A stretch of 64,000 nt of DNA from Aphelocoma coerulescens (taxonomy: Eukaryota; Chordata; Aves; Passeriformes; Corvidae), in contig NC_091013.1 of NCBI RefSeq assembly GCF_041296385.1, positions 32,497,001 through 32,561,000 on the forward strand, written 5' to 3'. Every line of letters starts with the position of its first letter. The first letter of the stretch is position 1. The notes beneath the pieces are model-generated. The model had not been told where the DNA came from, ran no database searches, and saw nothing but the letters and a program-made list of their open reading frames with translations. The position numbers and the translations under genes were made by a program. This document shows, one piece after another, positions 40,254 through 52,700 of the stretch.

Positions 40254-40500
40254 TCAGGGGGTAGGGGGAGAAAGGAGGTCAGCAAAAAATTAGGGTTAGA
40301 GAGTCAAGAGGACAGGCATGAAACTTTTAGAGAAGATCAACAGTGATTACCTAAGAAAAAAAAATTCAAGAGAAAGCTATTTCACAGTACACTGTGAATC
40401 TTAAAGATGCCAGATGGCAGACAAATTGCCATTTTCACAGGTTGGGTGCTTTTCTGTGTTTTTTGTTTCAAATTTCTGTTCCCTAATGATTTTAGTTCCT

Positions 40501-40631
40501 CACAGAATCACAGAATGATTTGGGTTGGAAGGGACCTTAAAGATCATCTAGTTCCAAACCCCCTGCCATATGCAGGGATGCCATTCACTAAATCAGGTTG
40601 CTCAGGGCCCCATCCAACCTGGCCTTGAATG
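40501..40631 (-). mobile_element. CR1 LINE 3' end fragment, minus orientation
   Basis: This is a 130-bp 3' CR1 end in minus orientation, the same as ATP10A. On the plus strand it begins CACAGAATCACAGAATGATT, the complement of the CR1 tail, and continues 'gggttggaagggaccttaa', 'gatcatctagttcc', then 'ggttgctcagggccccatccaacctgg'. Its right end stops abruptly at 'ggccttgaatgaacc', so it is severely 5'-truncated. Relatively good match to the consensus suggests it is younger than the 8-kb copy. Confidence 0.93.
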
Positions 40632-43600
40632 AACCTGGCCTTTATCCTCAATGAAGAACAACTTCAAGTTTTTAGTGATCATTTTGTGTTAATCAGAAAG
40701 CTTCTGGTTTCATTTTGAGCTTTTAAAATGATCTAAAAGCAAATCAAAGAAACATTTCATTTCCATGAGCTATGTTTGGTTTTCTTGAGGAACAAAACAA
40801 AGCCAAGCGAGGTGCTCGATTACTCCCATCAGAGCAAATTTGAGAAGAGAATGGGTGTTTAACCACAAGGGGGTAAATCCTTGGACAAGACCAAGTAAGT
40901 ACAAAAGTGTCCATGAAAAAACTAAGGCTGGAAAGAATGGGATTTCTGAGCATTGGAAGAAGGTACAGGAGGCCACCCTTCTCACAGCAGTGGTCAGCAC
41001 AAGCAGCACAGGCACTTCAAGGCAGAGTGTGGTGCACTCACGAAGGAGGTCATTTGACAGGTAGGAGGGACAGGGTGCCATGAGCCAGTTCCACCTCAGC
41101 CACACGGTAACACAGTTTCTGAAAATGAAGACTCTGACACTATAGTGAACCCTAGGCAGACATGGCTTCTACTGGCAGGCAAGTTTCTGTCCCCACTGAG
41201 CTCAGTAAGGCACTGACATCTACGTCTTCCCAGTACCTCATTTTCCAGTACGCTGAGCACTGGCAATTTTAAAATGCTCAGCTAAAAGAGCACCTAGGAG
41301 CTTATTATCAGGCATTACTGCAATTCACAGCTCCTCCCTCTAAAGAAGAAAGCCTAAGAAAAACCTGAGGAATGTAAACTTGATCACCTAACCTTGAATT
41401 TTAGGACAAACAAGATAATTTACTAATCTCTACATATTCTTCCCTAAAATTGGGAGCTATAAGAGCAAATAGGCCTGGTATCAGTAAGCCTTACATGCAA
41501 GAAAAGCCAAGCAAGGACAACCTAAGACAGGTTAAGTTCTTAGTGGCTTTTATGAAAACAGTTTTGAATGTAGGTTTTCTTGTTCTGGACCAAGTACAAA
41601 GCTGTACTTGTTTATCCTTTCTGCTATAGAGTGTGTGCATAGCTGAAGCAGAACAATCAGCTCGAGGAAACATTCCAAAAAAAGAAAAGGTCTAATTTTT
41701 TTATTATTCAAAAGAGGGGAGAAAAACAAACATGTAATTTCAGTATACGCCCAAGAGCTTTTTTCCAAAAACACTTGTATTTGTTATTAGATCAGTAAGT
41801 ATGCTTTGCTGGCCACATCAAAGCTCTTTAATTTATCTGTGATCAATCAGGGGTAAGCTTGTAAGAGAGTATATTTTTTTTCCATCAACTAAGAAGAATA
41901 AGCAGGAAAAAAAATATCCTAGACATCAAACTAACCAAATTATACATGTTCTTGGTCTCTAGCAGCTCCTTAAAAGTGATTTTGGAGAACAAAGTGGTCT
42001 GCTTTAAAATTACTTACAATTAGAAATATTTGCCATTTATTTTCCTTTCAGGAAATTCCAGTGTTTTATCCCAAACTCACTGAAGTCACTGAGGTTTTTC
42101 ACAGTGATTTCTGTGTGCTTTGGAGCAGATCTCTGCTGCATTCAGATTTCTGTCAAGCAAAAGTCTCTGAACTAACCCCTACGCTCCTATGCTAGGACGG
42201 GTAGCAGTGTGCTCAGAATATCTTCCACAATGTCTGACACTGCAAATCTCCCCCTACACTAATAGATGATTGGCTATTAGGCAAAATACAGTAGTGAAAA
42301 ACAGAATACTGTGCAAAATAATGTATAATTTATGGTCTTAAAATATGACAAATAGAATAATTTACTTTAACTGTTTGCACTACTTCTCATGCTTAAAATT
42401 TTACCATGTAAAAAGAGGAAACTAAACCTGCATCCAGTAGAAATACTGGGACTAGTGCTATTTAGTCCAAGCAGGACAAGCCTCTAGATTCTTTTGATAC
42501 TATTCATAATTTGGGTTGCCAAAAATAGATTAAGAGTTAAATGAAGAACTTTGCTTTGTAATCTGAATAGATAATATGTGCCTGTGTAGGAGGAAAATCT
42601 AACTACACCTTGACTTTGTGAATAATGGGGTAATACTGAGTTGCTATACTACGGGTCAAATTAATTAATTAAGGAAGGACAAGAAATGACCTGATGAAAA
42701 TTTGTTAAAAGCTACTCAGCACAAGGCTTCCTAAGGGAGGTGATGAGGTAAGGAAAGGACAAAGTTCACTGGTTAAGAGCCAAATCTAAACAAAGTTCAG
42801 ATAGAAAACAATGTGTAAGTATTTCATTGTATCATCAGGATGATTTCAAAAGGATTTGCATTCAGATGAAATCTTTAAGACTAAATTTTCCACATCAAAC
42901 AGCAAATGATGCAGAAATCTTTTTAAAAAGTTGCATCCCATGTCTTGAAGACAACATAATTATCAGACAACAATTATCTTGTCATCACCAACTGTAATCT
43001 GCTTTCCATGATGCACTGCCTTTGTATTTTTTTGCCTTTGATCAAAACATAGGTTTTTGTACCTGACATGCCCATCAATACTAGCAACATGCTATGATCC
43101 AGCATGGAGGTCTTGAAACTACATGTAAATGACTTTATTTCTAGTGATAGATCAGAAATAGGAAACTGCTAATTTGTAGGAGAATGTCTTTCAAAATTCA
43201 GCTTCCTTACACCATTTTCCCCTCTTAATTAGGAAAGCAGTAGTGAAATTAGGCATTTGTTGATTGTGATTCTTAGAATTACTGGGATGCCTCTGCAATC
43301 TGAAAGGTTAAAGCAGCTTTCTTTCAAAACACCTGCTGTGTTATTACTGGAAATAGTGCTTTTCTACAGCAATTTGCACCCTAATCACTTCCCATCCAAG
43401 GAATGTCTGACTACCACCATTACTCCTCAAAAATTGTAATGAGATTGAAGCACAGTGTGAAAACAAAACTTTTACAGATATTTGGAACACTTCCATTTTC
43501 TGTTTACTTGTTTGTTTGCCCCCCCCCCCCCCCCAAGAGAAAGCAATTAAGTACTCTCTGGAGGAAAGAGGTTTAACTCCTCATCCTTACCTGTTGAATA

Positions 43601-45387
43601 AAGATCTCTCTATTTGAGGCATGACACACAGCCCTCCTTAAAGAAAATGTGCAGGTCAGCTTAGGTTGTATTTATAGAATCAACTTACACCTTCTCACCC
43701 TGAAGAAACACCAAAAACCTCTTTTGTTCAACATTGCTCTATCTGGAAATAAACAATGGCATAACAGCAGTAAGTGTGATAAGTGAATGATGGAGTACAT
43801 GGTTTGTTGGTTTTTTTCAGTAGAATGCACTAAATTAGATTCTATCCACTTGTTATATTTGCAATGTTTCAAAATTGCACAAAAGGGTGCTGGGGCAGCA
43901 ACTTAGCTGAGATGAATCAAAGTAGCTGAACTGGATAGGATCAAATGAGACTGTCTCATAGTCTTTGCACTGTTCAGTCCTAAAACCAGAAGCAGTTGCA
44001 GTCCCTAACACAAGACAGCAGGAAATTTACCATTTTACTTTGCATAAGTGACAGCAGAGATTTTTGTGATTTCTCTTATTTTTTATGTGCAAGCATTTTT
44101 CTCGTGAAGCACTTTAAACCTACTGACAATAAGCTTGTTCTTATCTTCCACGGAACTGATGCGTAATGCCTCCCGCATCTCCTGGGATTTGTAGATGCAG
44201 GTGGAAAATTACTGCTGGGTGCATTTCAGGAGATGTCCAAGAGCACACCAGCTGACTGTCAGAGCTGGGAAAAGGAGCAGACTAACACTGCTGAGTCCCA
44301 GCATTCGAGTACTTGTATACCTGAACTGTTATAGTCCAAAGCCCTTCTACAGGCCTACTAGGACTCAGATACGCTCACAGCTTTTGAAAGCCTGTGTTTC
44401 TTCAGGGCGAATGGTGGCAGAGGTACATGGGCAGAAAGGCTCCATCCACTAGTAACACGAGGTTGACATAGGAGGGCTCCCGTGGCACCATGCTCATGCA
44501 GGCTGGGGATGGCCTGGGTCTGGACTTGCTGCTCAGTTTGCTAGCTTCAATCACACTTGATAGAAAAAGTAAAGTCTCTCCAGTGAAAAATGAAGCATGA
44601 CAATTGCTAGAAAAACAGCAGGTGCTCTAACAAAATTACAGGAGTTTAGACAAAATTGGGCCTATAATGGAGCATGGGATTTGGTACTAAAAAGCATCTT
44701 AGTGATACTTGCAGCTACTTGAGCTGCTTCAGAGAGCACATCCCAGCTTGTATAAAGCAACAGAACAGCACTAATTAGGCCTAAAACTTGCTAACATTTA
44801 GGTTAAAACCGGTAACAAAGTTTGATATTTACAACAAACAGGGCATGAGTCTGTTAGTATGATTCAATTTTCTAATCATCAGTATAAAGGTAAAATACTG
44901 TCCTGTTAAGACCACCTTTATGCATATCCACATCTACTCCCCTGGTGACACAAGGTTTTCATTCCACCTTATTCAAGCTCTCCAGATGTGAGGGAGCTCA
45001 TCTGCCCTACTTGCTTAGATGTCTCTGTAGCAGATGGCAGGATGGGAGAGGACATCTTTGGTGGGTGATTCTTCTTAGCAGAAGATGGATACGACCAGCA
45101 GCTCTCTGGAGATGCCCATCTTTTTGCCCAGGATCGTGTGCAGGACTACGAGTTTAGTGGGACAGGATGCCTAATACCCAAATGGCTTAAGACTTTCAAG
45201 AGAAATCTCACGTTGATCTAAATGGTTTCAGAGAACACTAAACAACTTCAAAGCTATAAACAGAGTTTGGCTGGCATATACAGAGGCTAATTTATGCCTT
45301 AATCTCACCCTTTCCGAGAATCCCAGTTTTCCCTCTGAGCAGATATTCATGTGCACCTCCTTTATTCTGCTGCATATAATTAGAAAA
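40632..45387. other. Intron 1 unique sequence with a C homopolymer
   Basis: Apart from a run of 16 C at 43519-43534 and an AATTAATTAATTAA run near 42660, I see nothing specific in this segment. No exon or RNA gene is supported. Confidence 0.65.
43519..43534 (+). repeat. (C)16 homopolymer
   Basis: Sixteen consecutive C follow a GTTTGTTTG stretch. Such a G-run on the minus strand (the transcribed sense of ATP10A) could form a G-quadruplex-like structure, and sequencing commonly miscounts it. Confidence 0.95.
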
Positions 45388-45632
45388 TGGTTTAACCTGG
45401 AAGGGATCTTCAAAGACTATCTAGTCCAACCTCTCAGCCATGGGCAGGGATGCCTTCAACTGAAGCAGGTTGCTCAAAGCCCCATCCAACCTGGCCTTGA
45501 CCACTTCCAGGGATGGGGCATCTACAGATTCTCTGGGCAAGTTGTTCCAGTGCCTCACCACCCTAAAAGAATCTCTTCTTAATGTCCAATCTAAATCTTT
45601 GAGTTTAAAACTATTGCATAGTCCAATCCTAG
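45388..45632 (-). mobile_element. CR1 LINE fragment, minus orientation
   Basis: About 245 bp of CR1 3' region in minus orientation. On the plus strand it reads 'aacctggaagggatcttc', 'ctagtccaacctctcagccatggg', 'ggttgctcaaagccccatcc', 'acttccagggatggggcatc' and 'gttccagtgcctcaccacc', then ends in text matching the 'tagatttagattagat' region in reverse. The terminal tail is degenerate. It is non-coding and diverged. Confidence 0.92.
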
Positions 45633-46577
45633 GGAAGGTAAGTGAACACTGATTTTGGCTTAATGTTTCCTGCACTTATCAGCACTTTCTTTGAATAACT
45701 TTTCCAAAACCACCCCCCTCATTTTCAGCCTGATGACATAAGTGATCCTCATGCCCAGATGTTTGCAGAACTTCTCATTACCTACAGTTAAAACCTGTAA
45801 GACTATTGCAAGAGAAAGGTTTCTCACCTCCTGAAATATTTTCAGAATAAATCTTCTAGAGACAGTTTCAGTATTACCCTTTTTGCTTTGAAGTCGTTTT
45901 TTTCATTTGACCTTTGGAACAAATATTTCACAGGATTATTTGTAGCTAAGGAACATGATGGAGAATCTCTTTTTCTGCCTCTAATTTGTTACTGTACATA
46001 CCATTTTATTTTGAATTGCACCTCTACTTCCAAAGCATTCCATCTCTACCAGCTGGCAACTGTTATTGTGCAGTAACATTTCTTCAGTAAAGAGGCATTT
46101 CTGAAGTGGTTATTTCTGCACATGGCACCTCCAAATGTTTTGCTTTGTCTTAACTAAATGCCCACCTTTTTTTTCTGCGGTGCCTGACAATGCCCTTTTA
46201 AAATCTTTTTTATTTCAGAGTTTCCCTGAGGATTGTGGGAGAAGTATAATAATGATAACCCATTTACCACAGTAGTGTTGGGACTCATCGGACCCTTACA
46301 GATGGTAGATATAGATTTCTTTATAACTGAAACTGTAGTTTTCCCATAACCTATTTGCTACCCCATTTGAAAAGATGGTGAAATCAGATGACTAATAATC
46401 CAAAAATCCAAGAAAAAAAATTTAAACTTTTTCACGTAAGATAGCTGATTTGAATATTGCTGAAATGAGAAAATCAAAACACTGAACTCCCACTCAGTTT
46501 TAAGCAGAATCAAATCACAACAAAGACTTCTTCTAAAAGTCCTGGCTCAAACTGCAAAAACTCTATTAAATAAATCA
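45633..46577. other. Intron 1 unique sequence
   Basis: Nothing recognised in this segment. A 35-base stretch near 46360-46395 (CCCCATTTGAAAAGATGG) vaguely recalls the start of MIR, but it is too short to call. Confidence 0.6.
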
Positions 46578-46712
46578 TGGTTTTCCTATTTTGAGGACTA
46601 TGACTTTGACACACAGAAAGGGTTATGCAACTTGCTCAAGACCCTTTTGAAGACCCGAGTGGAGATCTGCTGACTCCCTGTGTCTTTTAAGATTCAACAC
46701 TGTCCTCTTTCC
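46578..46712 (+). mobile_element. MIR-like SINE relic
   Basis: This segment follows the core of the MIR consensus in order. 'cctattttgaggactatgac' matches the CCATTTTACAGATGAGG part. 'acacagaaagggttatgcaac' and 'ttgctcaag' match the GGCACAGAGAGGTTAAGTAACTTGCCCAAG part. 'gatctgctgactccctgtgtc' matches the TCTGACTCCAAAGCCC part. Differences are frequent, as expected for an element active before the bird-mammal split. It lies in intron 1 in antisense orientation to the gene. The family assignment comes from memory of the consensus and was not computed. Confidence 0.62.
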
Positions 46713-49700
46713 CAAAACGACTGCCAAATCCTTTTAGCAATTCAGCAAGAGACTAGAACAAACAAGAAAAGGAAAAAAGGGGCAGGAGAGAACACATCTC
46801 TTGCACAAATGGGTTACTTAAAAGTGTTCAGGATAAACAGGAAGGAAACAGCAACCACATCTTCATTCACTGGTACCCTTGAAGCCCCAACTTGGAGGGA
46901 GGATATAGCTTGCCTTGACACTGCTGATTTTCTCGTACAGGTGATGTTCCCATCTTGCTGCAAAGAGAGTTCATGTGCTTAGAAGTGAAATTAGTCTGTG
47001 ATATAGAAAAGTGTCCATCAAAAAAGAAATCAAGGGTTAGATGTAAATAAAAACCACAGAGCCCTAGTTTACTCCCACGGCTCATTTCAAGACCCAGTTA
47101 TAAAGCACTAAGAATTAATTTTACTGATATTAAAGGCTGGAACCACATTTGTCTTTTCCTTATTTTTTAACTTATCTTAACATTGGTCTTAAGTGGCCTT
47201 CTAATAATTAAATTTTGCATATTTTTCTTCAACTTCCAGAGCTGACCTCTATAGTACTAACTAAAAAGCCACTGGTTTTTCAACCTCACAGACCCAATTT
47301 TTTGTCCACAGCAGCTGGGAAGAAGCACTCTGTGAAAACATGCAAGCAGAAAATAAACTCAGGAATGCTGATGCAAAAAATAACTTGTTTTGGCACGTTC
47401 AAGTATTTTGTGCATGTGTATCTGCAAGGTGTTGGTAGCAAAGCTAATTTTTACTCCATCCTAAATATTGTAGAAGAATAACCAAAACAAAATACCCCCC
47501 AAATACCAGTGCTTGCCAAGTGGTGGAAAAACAAAACAAGAAAACCTACTGGTAGTATAAAAATATTTACTTCCCAGCATCTAAAATTGTTATGGGCATT
47601 AGAGAGCATTTAGGAAAATGCCTCTTAAAAACCAGTGAAGTGTTATTTTAATAACGTGAAACAGGAGACAGAGTCAGTGCTACTGATGCATGAAGTTTGG
47701 CTCTGTTCTTCCTTCTCCTAGCAGGTTGAATTAAGGACTGCCTGTACCACCCTTGCAGACTGATTTCTTTGTTAACCATCAGCCCTCCCTTTGTCAAGAG
47801 AGTTCAAAACACAACTTCAGAAGTAAAACATCTCTCCTGGAAATGTAAAACCAAGAGCAAAAGCTTGAGCTGGCCAAAGCGTAATCCCAGGACATGACAA
47901 AAATATTGGATTTCCAATTTCTTGGCTGCTGTGTGTTGCCTATTTTCAGTACCATGAAAACACTGGTTATGTTGGCCATGAGTTTCTGGACTCTGAACAC
48001 CTGCAGAAAAAGACCTATCTCTGCTATTTTATCATGGCTCCCCAAAACCAGCTGTTTGCTGTCTACTGCTCAGAGGTTTCTTGATACAGCACAGCTATGC
48101 AATAAGACAGCTGTCCCAGCATACAAACTGCTAACTTGCTATGTGTGAAGCCACACTTTCTCTTGACAAGACAGCAAAACTGTCACCCTGGCCATTTTCT
48201 CTTGTACCTCTCCTGTTGTAAAGCACTCAGCTTATACTTACAAAATGCCCTCTGCTTCCTTACAGAAAAACAACTATGACTCCACTCATATCCATTTAAA
48301 GACTTATTAAACTCCCAATCATATTTTTAATACTTTCTCAGTTCAAGGACTGTTGATTTGATGGTGCCATATACAGCTGTAAACATGGTAACTTCAATAT
48401 TTCTTCTTGATTAGTGTATGTAAACCAGGCTCAGAGACTCTTCTGAGGTGCAAAATAATCTTGAAACTTGAGTTGGAGACTTTTGTACTGAGTGCTGTAC
48501 AGTGAGCTTTCCTCTCCAAGCTGTGTGACTGTGACAAGGCGTTATGTGCCTCACGCTGGCTGTCAATCCTTACTGAGCAGCTCAGAGATGCTCATCAGAG
48601 TCATTCTGTGCAGGGCTGAGCCCACGCCAACACAGCAGCATGCTGCAGTGCCCATACAGGCCCTGCAGGGTGGAATGAATGTACCTTGAGTTCCTCACAC
48701 AAATCACCAGGGACTGCCCTAACACCAGAGACAGATGCACACAGATGTCAAGTATGAAAGCCACTGATGTTTAAGGCCATGGGAGGTGATCCTGTAAATC
48801 ATAATGAAGGTCTGACTTGCAAAAAGTGTCTTATTTCTGAAAGCCAGGTGCAAAACTCATGGCTCAAATAGAGCTCTCCTGCAGACTTCTTGCAGGGTAA
48901 ACATTACTCTGAAACATGAACTGCCGATGCTGCTGCAAAAGAAAGACGCTACTTTTTTTAAGCTTCGTAAAACTCCTAAGAATGTTGTGCTCCCTTCCTA
49001 AGAATTTAACAGCAGCTTTTTCACATAAGTTCTCAGTAAAAATGAATTCAGATGGTAGAAATATGATAGGACAACAACTTGCAGTAGCACTTGCTTACAT
49101 CTGCTTCACCTGAATATCTTAAGCCTATATCCAGCTTGTTCCATTTGCTTTTCAACCCTGAATCATGAGTCTCCTGATAATTTGATCTGTGCTGATGTAG
49201 CAAATCGCACTTATTATCTATATGTGTCTTAAAAAAGAAAAAAAAAGGAGTGTTTTAACAGGATTTTATTTCATACAATTCACTTTCTGATCGAAAGATA
49301 TTAAGGAAACTGTGCTGCATTAACTGCCAGTAATGGGAATCATGGTTTAATATCAATTTGGTCACAGTTAAGCTGAAATAACACCCTCAAATTAAGCACA
49401 ATCATGTAATTTGTATATGCATTTATTGAACATTTTTTTCTTACTGGGTTTTATCAGTCTAAGGACAATAAATTAGAGCAGGGTGCAGGGCTGCCCCCAC
49501 CAGCTGTGCCCCATCCACACACAGAAAAATGTTAGTCATGTGAACTTGGCCACGTTTGAGCTGACAAAATCTGCTAAGAGACAGGACAGCACTAATGGCC
49601 CAAATTGCTTCCAGAGCAGCAAGCACCTCTGCATGGGGCTCTGAAGGTGTTGAGAAACACCAGCTGGGACAGCCATGATTCGTGCAGAATGTGTGCTGCA

Positions 49701-52700
49701 TAAACACACCTTTTACAGCTGAGAGTTTTAAGAACTAGCATTCATGTAACCAACTGCATAGGAAGTCAGACTTAAAAAGAACCAAACAAACCTCTTTTTC
49801 TGGGTTTTGCCTCTTATTTGAGTTTGCATACCGCCTTAGAGCTCCCATTAACTATATACAGGTGTGTAGCACAGCAATAAAAGTTACAGAAAACACTGAC
49901 TGGGAACCTCTCCTTCACAGACTGTATTTTCATATTGTCCATGCTCCCAGTGGAATGAACTGCTGAGGAATCTAACTGGAACTCATGAGTTTCAAGAACA
50001 GGTCAGAAAGAAGTTAGACATCAATGAGGACACATCCTGAAGAAGACCTGGGCATCTGGGATGTATGTTCAGTAACTGGAAAAGTAAGAACTGTGCTCCC
50101 AAATGTTCAGCAATCAGGTTTGCATCTAATTTGAATACTGCTCAGCTAGCGGGGACGATACATCACAGGTCTTAACCACTTCAGTCTCTACATTTGGTTG
50201 TCTTTCTGTACTTCCTACCAGTGGTAAGGAGTATGCCTGGTAGTTTTCTTGCTTAAAACTTTTTGGTAGGGTGCAGCACTGTCAACTCAGGCATGCTTTC
50301 TGTAAATGCAAATAGTGGTTAAAAAAACAAAAAAAAAACCCAAAACTTGAAAACCTTTCTAGAAGTTGCCAGATAGGACAGCCGAAGGGAATGTTTTTAC
50401 GACTAAGAGGCTGGATTCCATGCACAAAACAGCTATTTCTAGTGATAAAGCATAAAGGTTAAACAACTGAGGACAAGACTGCCAGATGTAAAATGGAAAG
50501 TTTCCAATTTAGGAGCAGCAGAGGAAGAATATGAATTAATATGGAAGGACCAAATTAGCATTATAAAAATCCTCCAAGCCAAACCAAATGCCATTGAAAA
50601 TAAACTCAGGAACCCTCCCCCTCTTCTGCTCCATGCATTCCATGGAGGATTGAATTTAGAACAACCATAGGGAATTTTAGAGAAATCTTACACTTAAATG
50701 CAGAGCAAAGGGTTTAAAAGTTAGAGACTGTATGTGCTTCAAAAACACTATTCTATGCTAGATTCTTCTTCAGTACTTCTGTTTAAAAGGAAATAAATAT
50801 TCTGGACATAAGTTTTCGCATTAGTTTTATCTTTAGTGAAATTGGTAAAGATCAGGCTGATTCTTCAACAGTTTTGAAACTGGGGTATTAAATGGTAATT
50901 TCTACCTTTTTATTAACTGGATATAAAAACAAATAAACACACACACAAAACCAACAAAATAAAAACCACATTAACAACCAAACACTTTGCAAATACACAA
51001 AATCCACTGGCTGTTGGGTTTCCAACCTAGACTATATTTCAGTGCTAGCTTTGTTAGCTCTACATACTGAGATGCACTGTCAGTCTGGGGGTCCTATACT
51101 GCAATATTCTTTGTAGATTGCTCTCACTGGTCTCACACACATTTTTGTGGCATGAGCTGGCAGATGTCAGTCCACAGCGGTATTCCTCAAATTTAAGATA
51201 TATCATGGATTGTTCAGTCCATAAAATACTATTACAGACTTTTAAACGGGACTCATGGAACATGGGTGTAGCAGATTAAACATCAGCACTACTAGACTGA
51301 TGGTTGGCTCAGCTGTGGTACATCTTTTCTGTTGAGCCTGAAATTTAGAAATCACATGATCTGACAGCAAGAGGAACTTCCACACACAGCCAGGATCCAC
51401 AAAAAGCAGACATGCACTGAAAATAAATGGGACATACATGTAGGAAAAACCTGATAGGATTCAGTACATTTAAGCCTAAAAGGATCAGGAAGAGCAGAGG
51501 GTCAAATGCTGCAATTGGACAGATTTTAGGACTCTGAAGATAGCGAACAGTGGCATGACATCTTATGAAGCTTGCACCTCTTATATTGGCTACATGGTAT
51601 ATCTGCAAGAGCCTATGCTCCCATAGGGACGGACACTAAAATTCCAGCAGAGAAAATGGTAACCGTGGGTAAATCAGCAAAATTAGCAAAATAACTTCAC
51701 CATTGATTCCTCTGATTCGATCCCTGATAAGCTAGCAATATCACCTGCAGGTTTGAATATCTGAACCTACTGGGTAAAACCCAGAAGCCCAATAGCCCTA
51801 TCTGATATTTATGAGACACCTGACAGTGAAGCCCCACTTTCATTCTTGCAACATCCATGATTATGTCAAACACACAACTGCCCTCTGCATTTTAGAGACA
51901 CAGCTTGCAAAGTAATTTTATTAGTTGACCTAATATTTAGGTACATCCAGGCAAACAAAAGACAGAACTAGGAACCTCCTACCTTATGTTTCAACACTCA
52001 TCCCCAAAAGCTGAATCTGAAGTTAAAGAACAAATAAGACCCCCAAAATACCAAGATTCCCTACATTATGAGGACAGTCTGGAAAACTCCACAGAAATGC
52101 AAATGTAATCAGTCATTCAAAGAAGAAAACTATTTCTTGACAACAACTAACCTCTTATACTGTTTCTCAACACTGTGATAGGTGATATAAATCCATTTCA
52201 CAAGTATGAACAGTAAGTTAATGGCTATTGCTGAGGGCAGAACACAGCAAGAGATGAAACACTGGATGCTAGGTTATCCCCTTCACCTGACAGGTGAGTG
52301 TACTCATATCTGTGCTTCTCAAATAATAGTTCTTAAATGAATCATTAAGTATATTGAGCAGAATAGGCTACTTACTCTTCTACAGTCAAAAACCATATGG
52401 TGTGTTAATTGACAGGAAGTAATATCTATCCCCTCTACATTTACTAATGGGATTTACCTTACCTGAACTTAGCTGTATAAGCAAGCCATCTAGTTGAGCT
52501 TCACCTGTATCATCACTGGAGAGAGTTAAGGAGCTCTTGATCCAAACTTACCCAAGGTAAGTGTCTCAAATAAGCTGGAAAGATTTCCTCCCCCAAACCA
52601 TTCAATACTCTCCACCGATTTTGGCACAAGTGTAGATGATTTGGTCAGACTGGACATGTATCTTTTAGCTAAAAGACACATGAAATAAATCTCACCTCAT

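Larger units (their letters stand above)
29995..40500. other. Intron 1 unique sequence (10.5 kb)
   Basis: No interspersed repeat, exon or RNA gene was recognised. A small hairpin-forming inverted repeat lies at 38181-38203 and a TA-core palindrome at 40231-40253. The open frames here (all at most about 125 codons) overlap each other on both strands and show no domain. Confidence 0.65.

Noticed and set aside
46355..46395. Second MIR-like start 200 bases before the called relic
   Set aside because: Only about 30 bases recall the consensus, which is too short to distinguish from chance.
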